Positions 26,070-26,556 of a stretch of DNA of 26,556 nucleotides are shown piece after piece. This DNA comes from Syntrophaceae bacterium UBA6109. Lineage in GTDB: Bacteria > Desulfobacterota > Syntrophia > Syntrophales > UBA6109. Position numbers and translations under genes: made by a program. The notes below the pieces were generated by a model that did no database searches, was not told the origin of the DNA, and saw nothing but the letters and a program-made list of their open reading frames with translations. Within the stretch, counting starts at the first letter, position 1; each line of letters opens with the position of its first letter. Location of the stretch: positions 1 to 26,556 of the forward strand of contig DIWJ01000005.1 of assembly GCA_002428445.1 (NCBI GenBank), given 5' to 3'.

Positions 26070-26444
26070 GCGCCACCATTTCAAAGACAGAGGGGGTCAA
26101 TCGGCTTAAGGTTTCCGGTACGCCGTGGCACAGTTGTAAAGCTCACTGAGTACGAAGCCTTATCATGGGTGCATGGCTCAACAGAGGCAGCGAAAGCAAA
26201 TTGGACCTATTATCAGGGGAAACGCCGCATTCCAGCTCCGATAGTTCTCAGGAGATACGCTGGTACATCTGATCTTACTACAGTGGCTAACGAAATTCTC
26301 GGGTTATCAAAGATGGATTGGAATTCTGGTGACCTTTATGCGAAGCTCCCTGCAACCATTCAGTCATCGAAACGCATCGCGCGTATTGGCTCGCTTTTGA
26401 ATCGATTTGGGAATTCATCGTACGACTATCGTCTTTTTATGTAG
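26070..26444 (+). pseudogene. C-terminal PIWI-domain remnant of a prokaryotic Argonaute
   Basis: The frame open from 26070 to the TAG at 26442-26444 encodes the last part of a PIWI domain. Landmarks in order are LRFPVRRGTVVKLTEYEALS, WVHGSTEA, the WTYYQGKRRIPAPIVLRRYA loop-strand, GTSDLTTVANEILGLSKMDW, NSGDLYAKLPATIQSSKRIA and RIGSLLNRFG ending YDYRLFM. The RGTVV...W-HGS, IP-P, EIL-L-K-DWNS and LP-TI---KRIA pattern is the one seen at the C-terminus of bacterial Argonautes. All upstream parts (N, PAZ or APAZ, MID and most PIWI catalytic residues) are absent, with an in-frame stop at 26067-26069. A GTG at 26169 could start a 91-residue product but has no clear role. The natural Argonaute stop is probably retained. 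Confidence 0.72.
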
Positions 26445-26556
26445 GAAAGACAGTTCTCGTCTCTGAGGGGGTATAAACAAATAAATTTACTGAATATTGT
26501 TATTCTTTAAGAAAATATTATTAAGATTATGTATCACGGCTGTCCAATTAACATTT
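26445..26556. other. AT-rich terminal stretch, nothing recognised
   Basis: After the PIWI stop the sequence becomes strongly A+T rich with no ORF, tRNA or convincing terminator before the window ends. Confidence 0.5.

Overview
The window looks like a chromosomal segment of a GC-rich, probably anaerobic deltaproteobacterium (Desulfobacterota). A Syntrophales-like host is a guess from gene content and style, not a measured placement. The evidence is a tetrapyrrole operon pairing precorrin-2 dehydrogenase with a CcsA/HemX-type membrane protein, hemA and hemC, and a very dense set of multi-domain PAS/GAF two-component proteins. The right edge (about 24.4-26.5 kb) is visibly richer in A+T and made mostly of fragments.

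Layout. (1) 136-3836, minus strand: a tight heme/siroheme operon, transcribed as precorrin-2 dehydrogenase, ccsA/hemX-like, hemA, hemC. (2) 3837-4011: a divergent promoter region. (3) 4012-6262, plus strand: prmA, rsmE and an RDD membrane protein with 4-base overlaps, followed by tRNA-Phe(GAA) and a strong intrinsic terminator. (4) 6599-7252: a headless, tailless fragment of a very large SF2 (DEAD/DEAH) helicase just downstream of the tRNA. (5) 7364-20800, minus strand: a chemosensory cluster, in transcription order CheY-like receiver, CheW, CheR-TPR, CheW with N-terminal extension, MCP, CheA-REC, CheB, REC-histidine kinase, and REC-GAF-PAS-GAF-PAS-PAS-HD-GYP. (6) 20954-24416, minus strand: a NarL-type regulator and a 930-residue REC-PAS-GAF-PAS-PAS-HisKA_3 kinase, preceded by the frameshifted tail of another response regulator. 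(7) 24592-26444: a truncated IS3-family element, a cut coiled-coil ORF, an intact HigB/Gp49-type toxin with XRE antitoxin, and the C-terminal piece of a prokaryotic Argonaute PIWI domain.

How it works together. The chemosensory set has the part list, and nearly the order, of the Pseudomonas Wsp pathway (CheW, TPR-CheR, extended CheW, MCP, CheA-REC, CheB). The terminal output is a receiver-linked HD-GYP protein with intact phosphodiesterase motifs, where Wsp has a receiver-GGDEF diguanylate cyclase. I infer a surface- or signal-responsive pathway that lowers, rather than raises, cyclic di-GMP. The HD-GYP protein and the neighbouring NarX-like kinase share an unusual GAF domain with four cysteines at identical spacing (C-x19-C-x-C-x45-C), which may be a metal, Fe-S or redox sensor. 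The helicase, IS, regulator and Argonaute pieces suggest repeated gain and decay of defence or mobile DNA on both sides of the signalling cluster.
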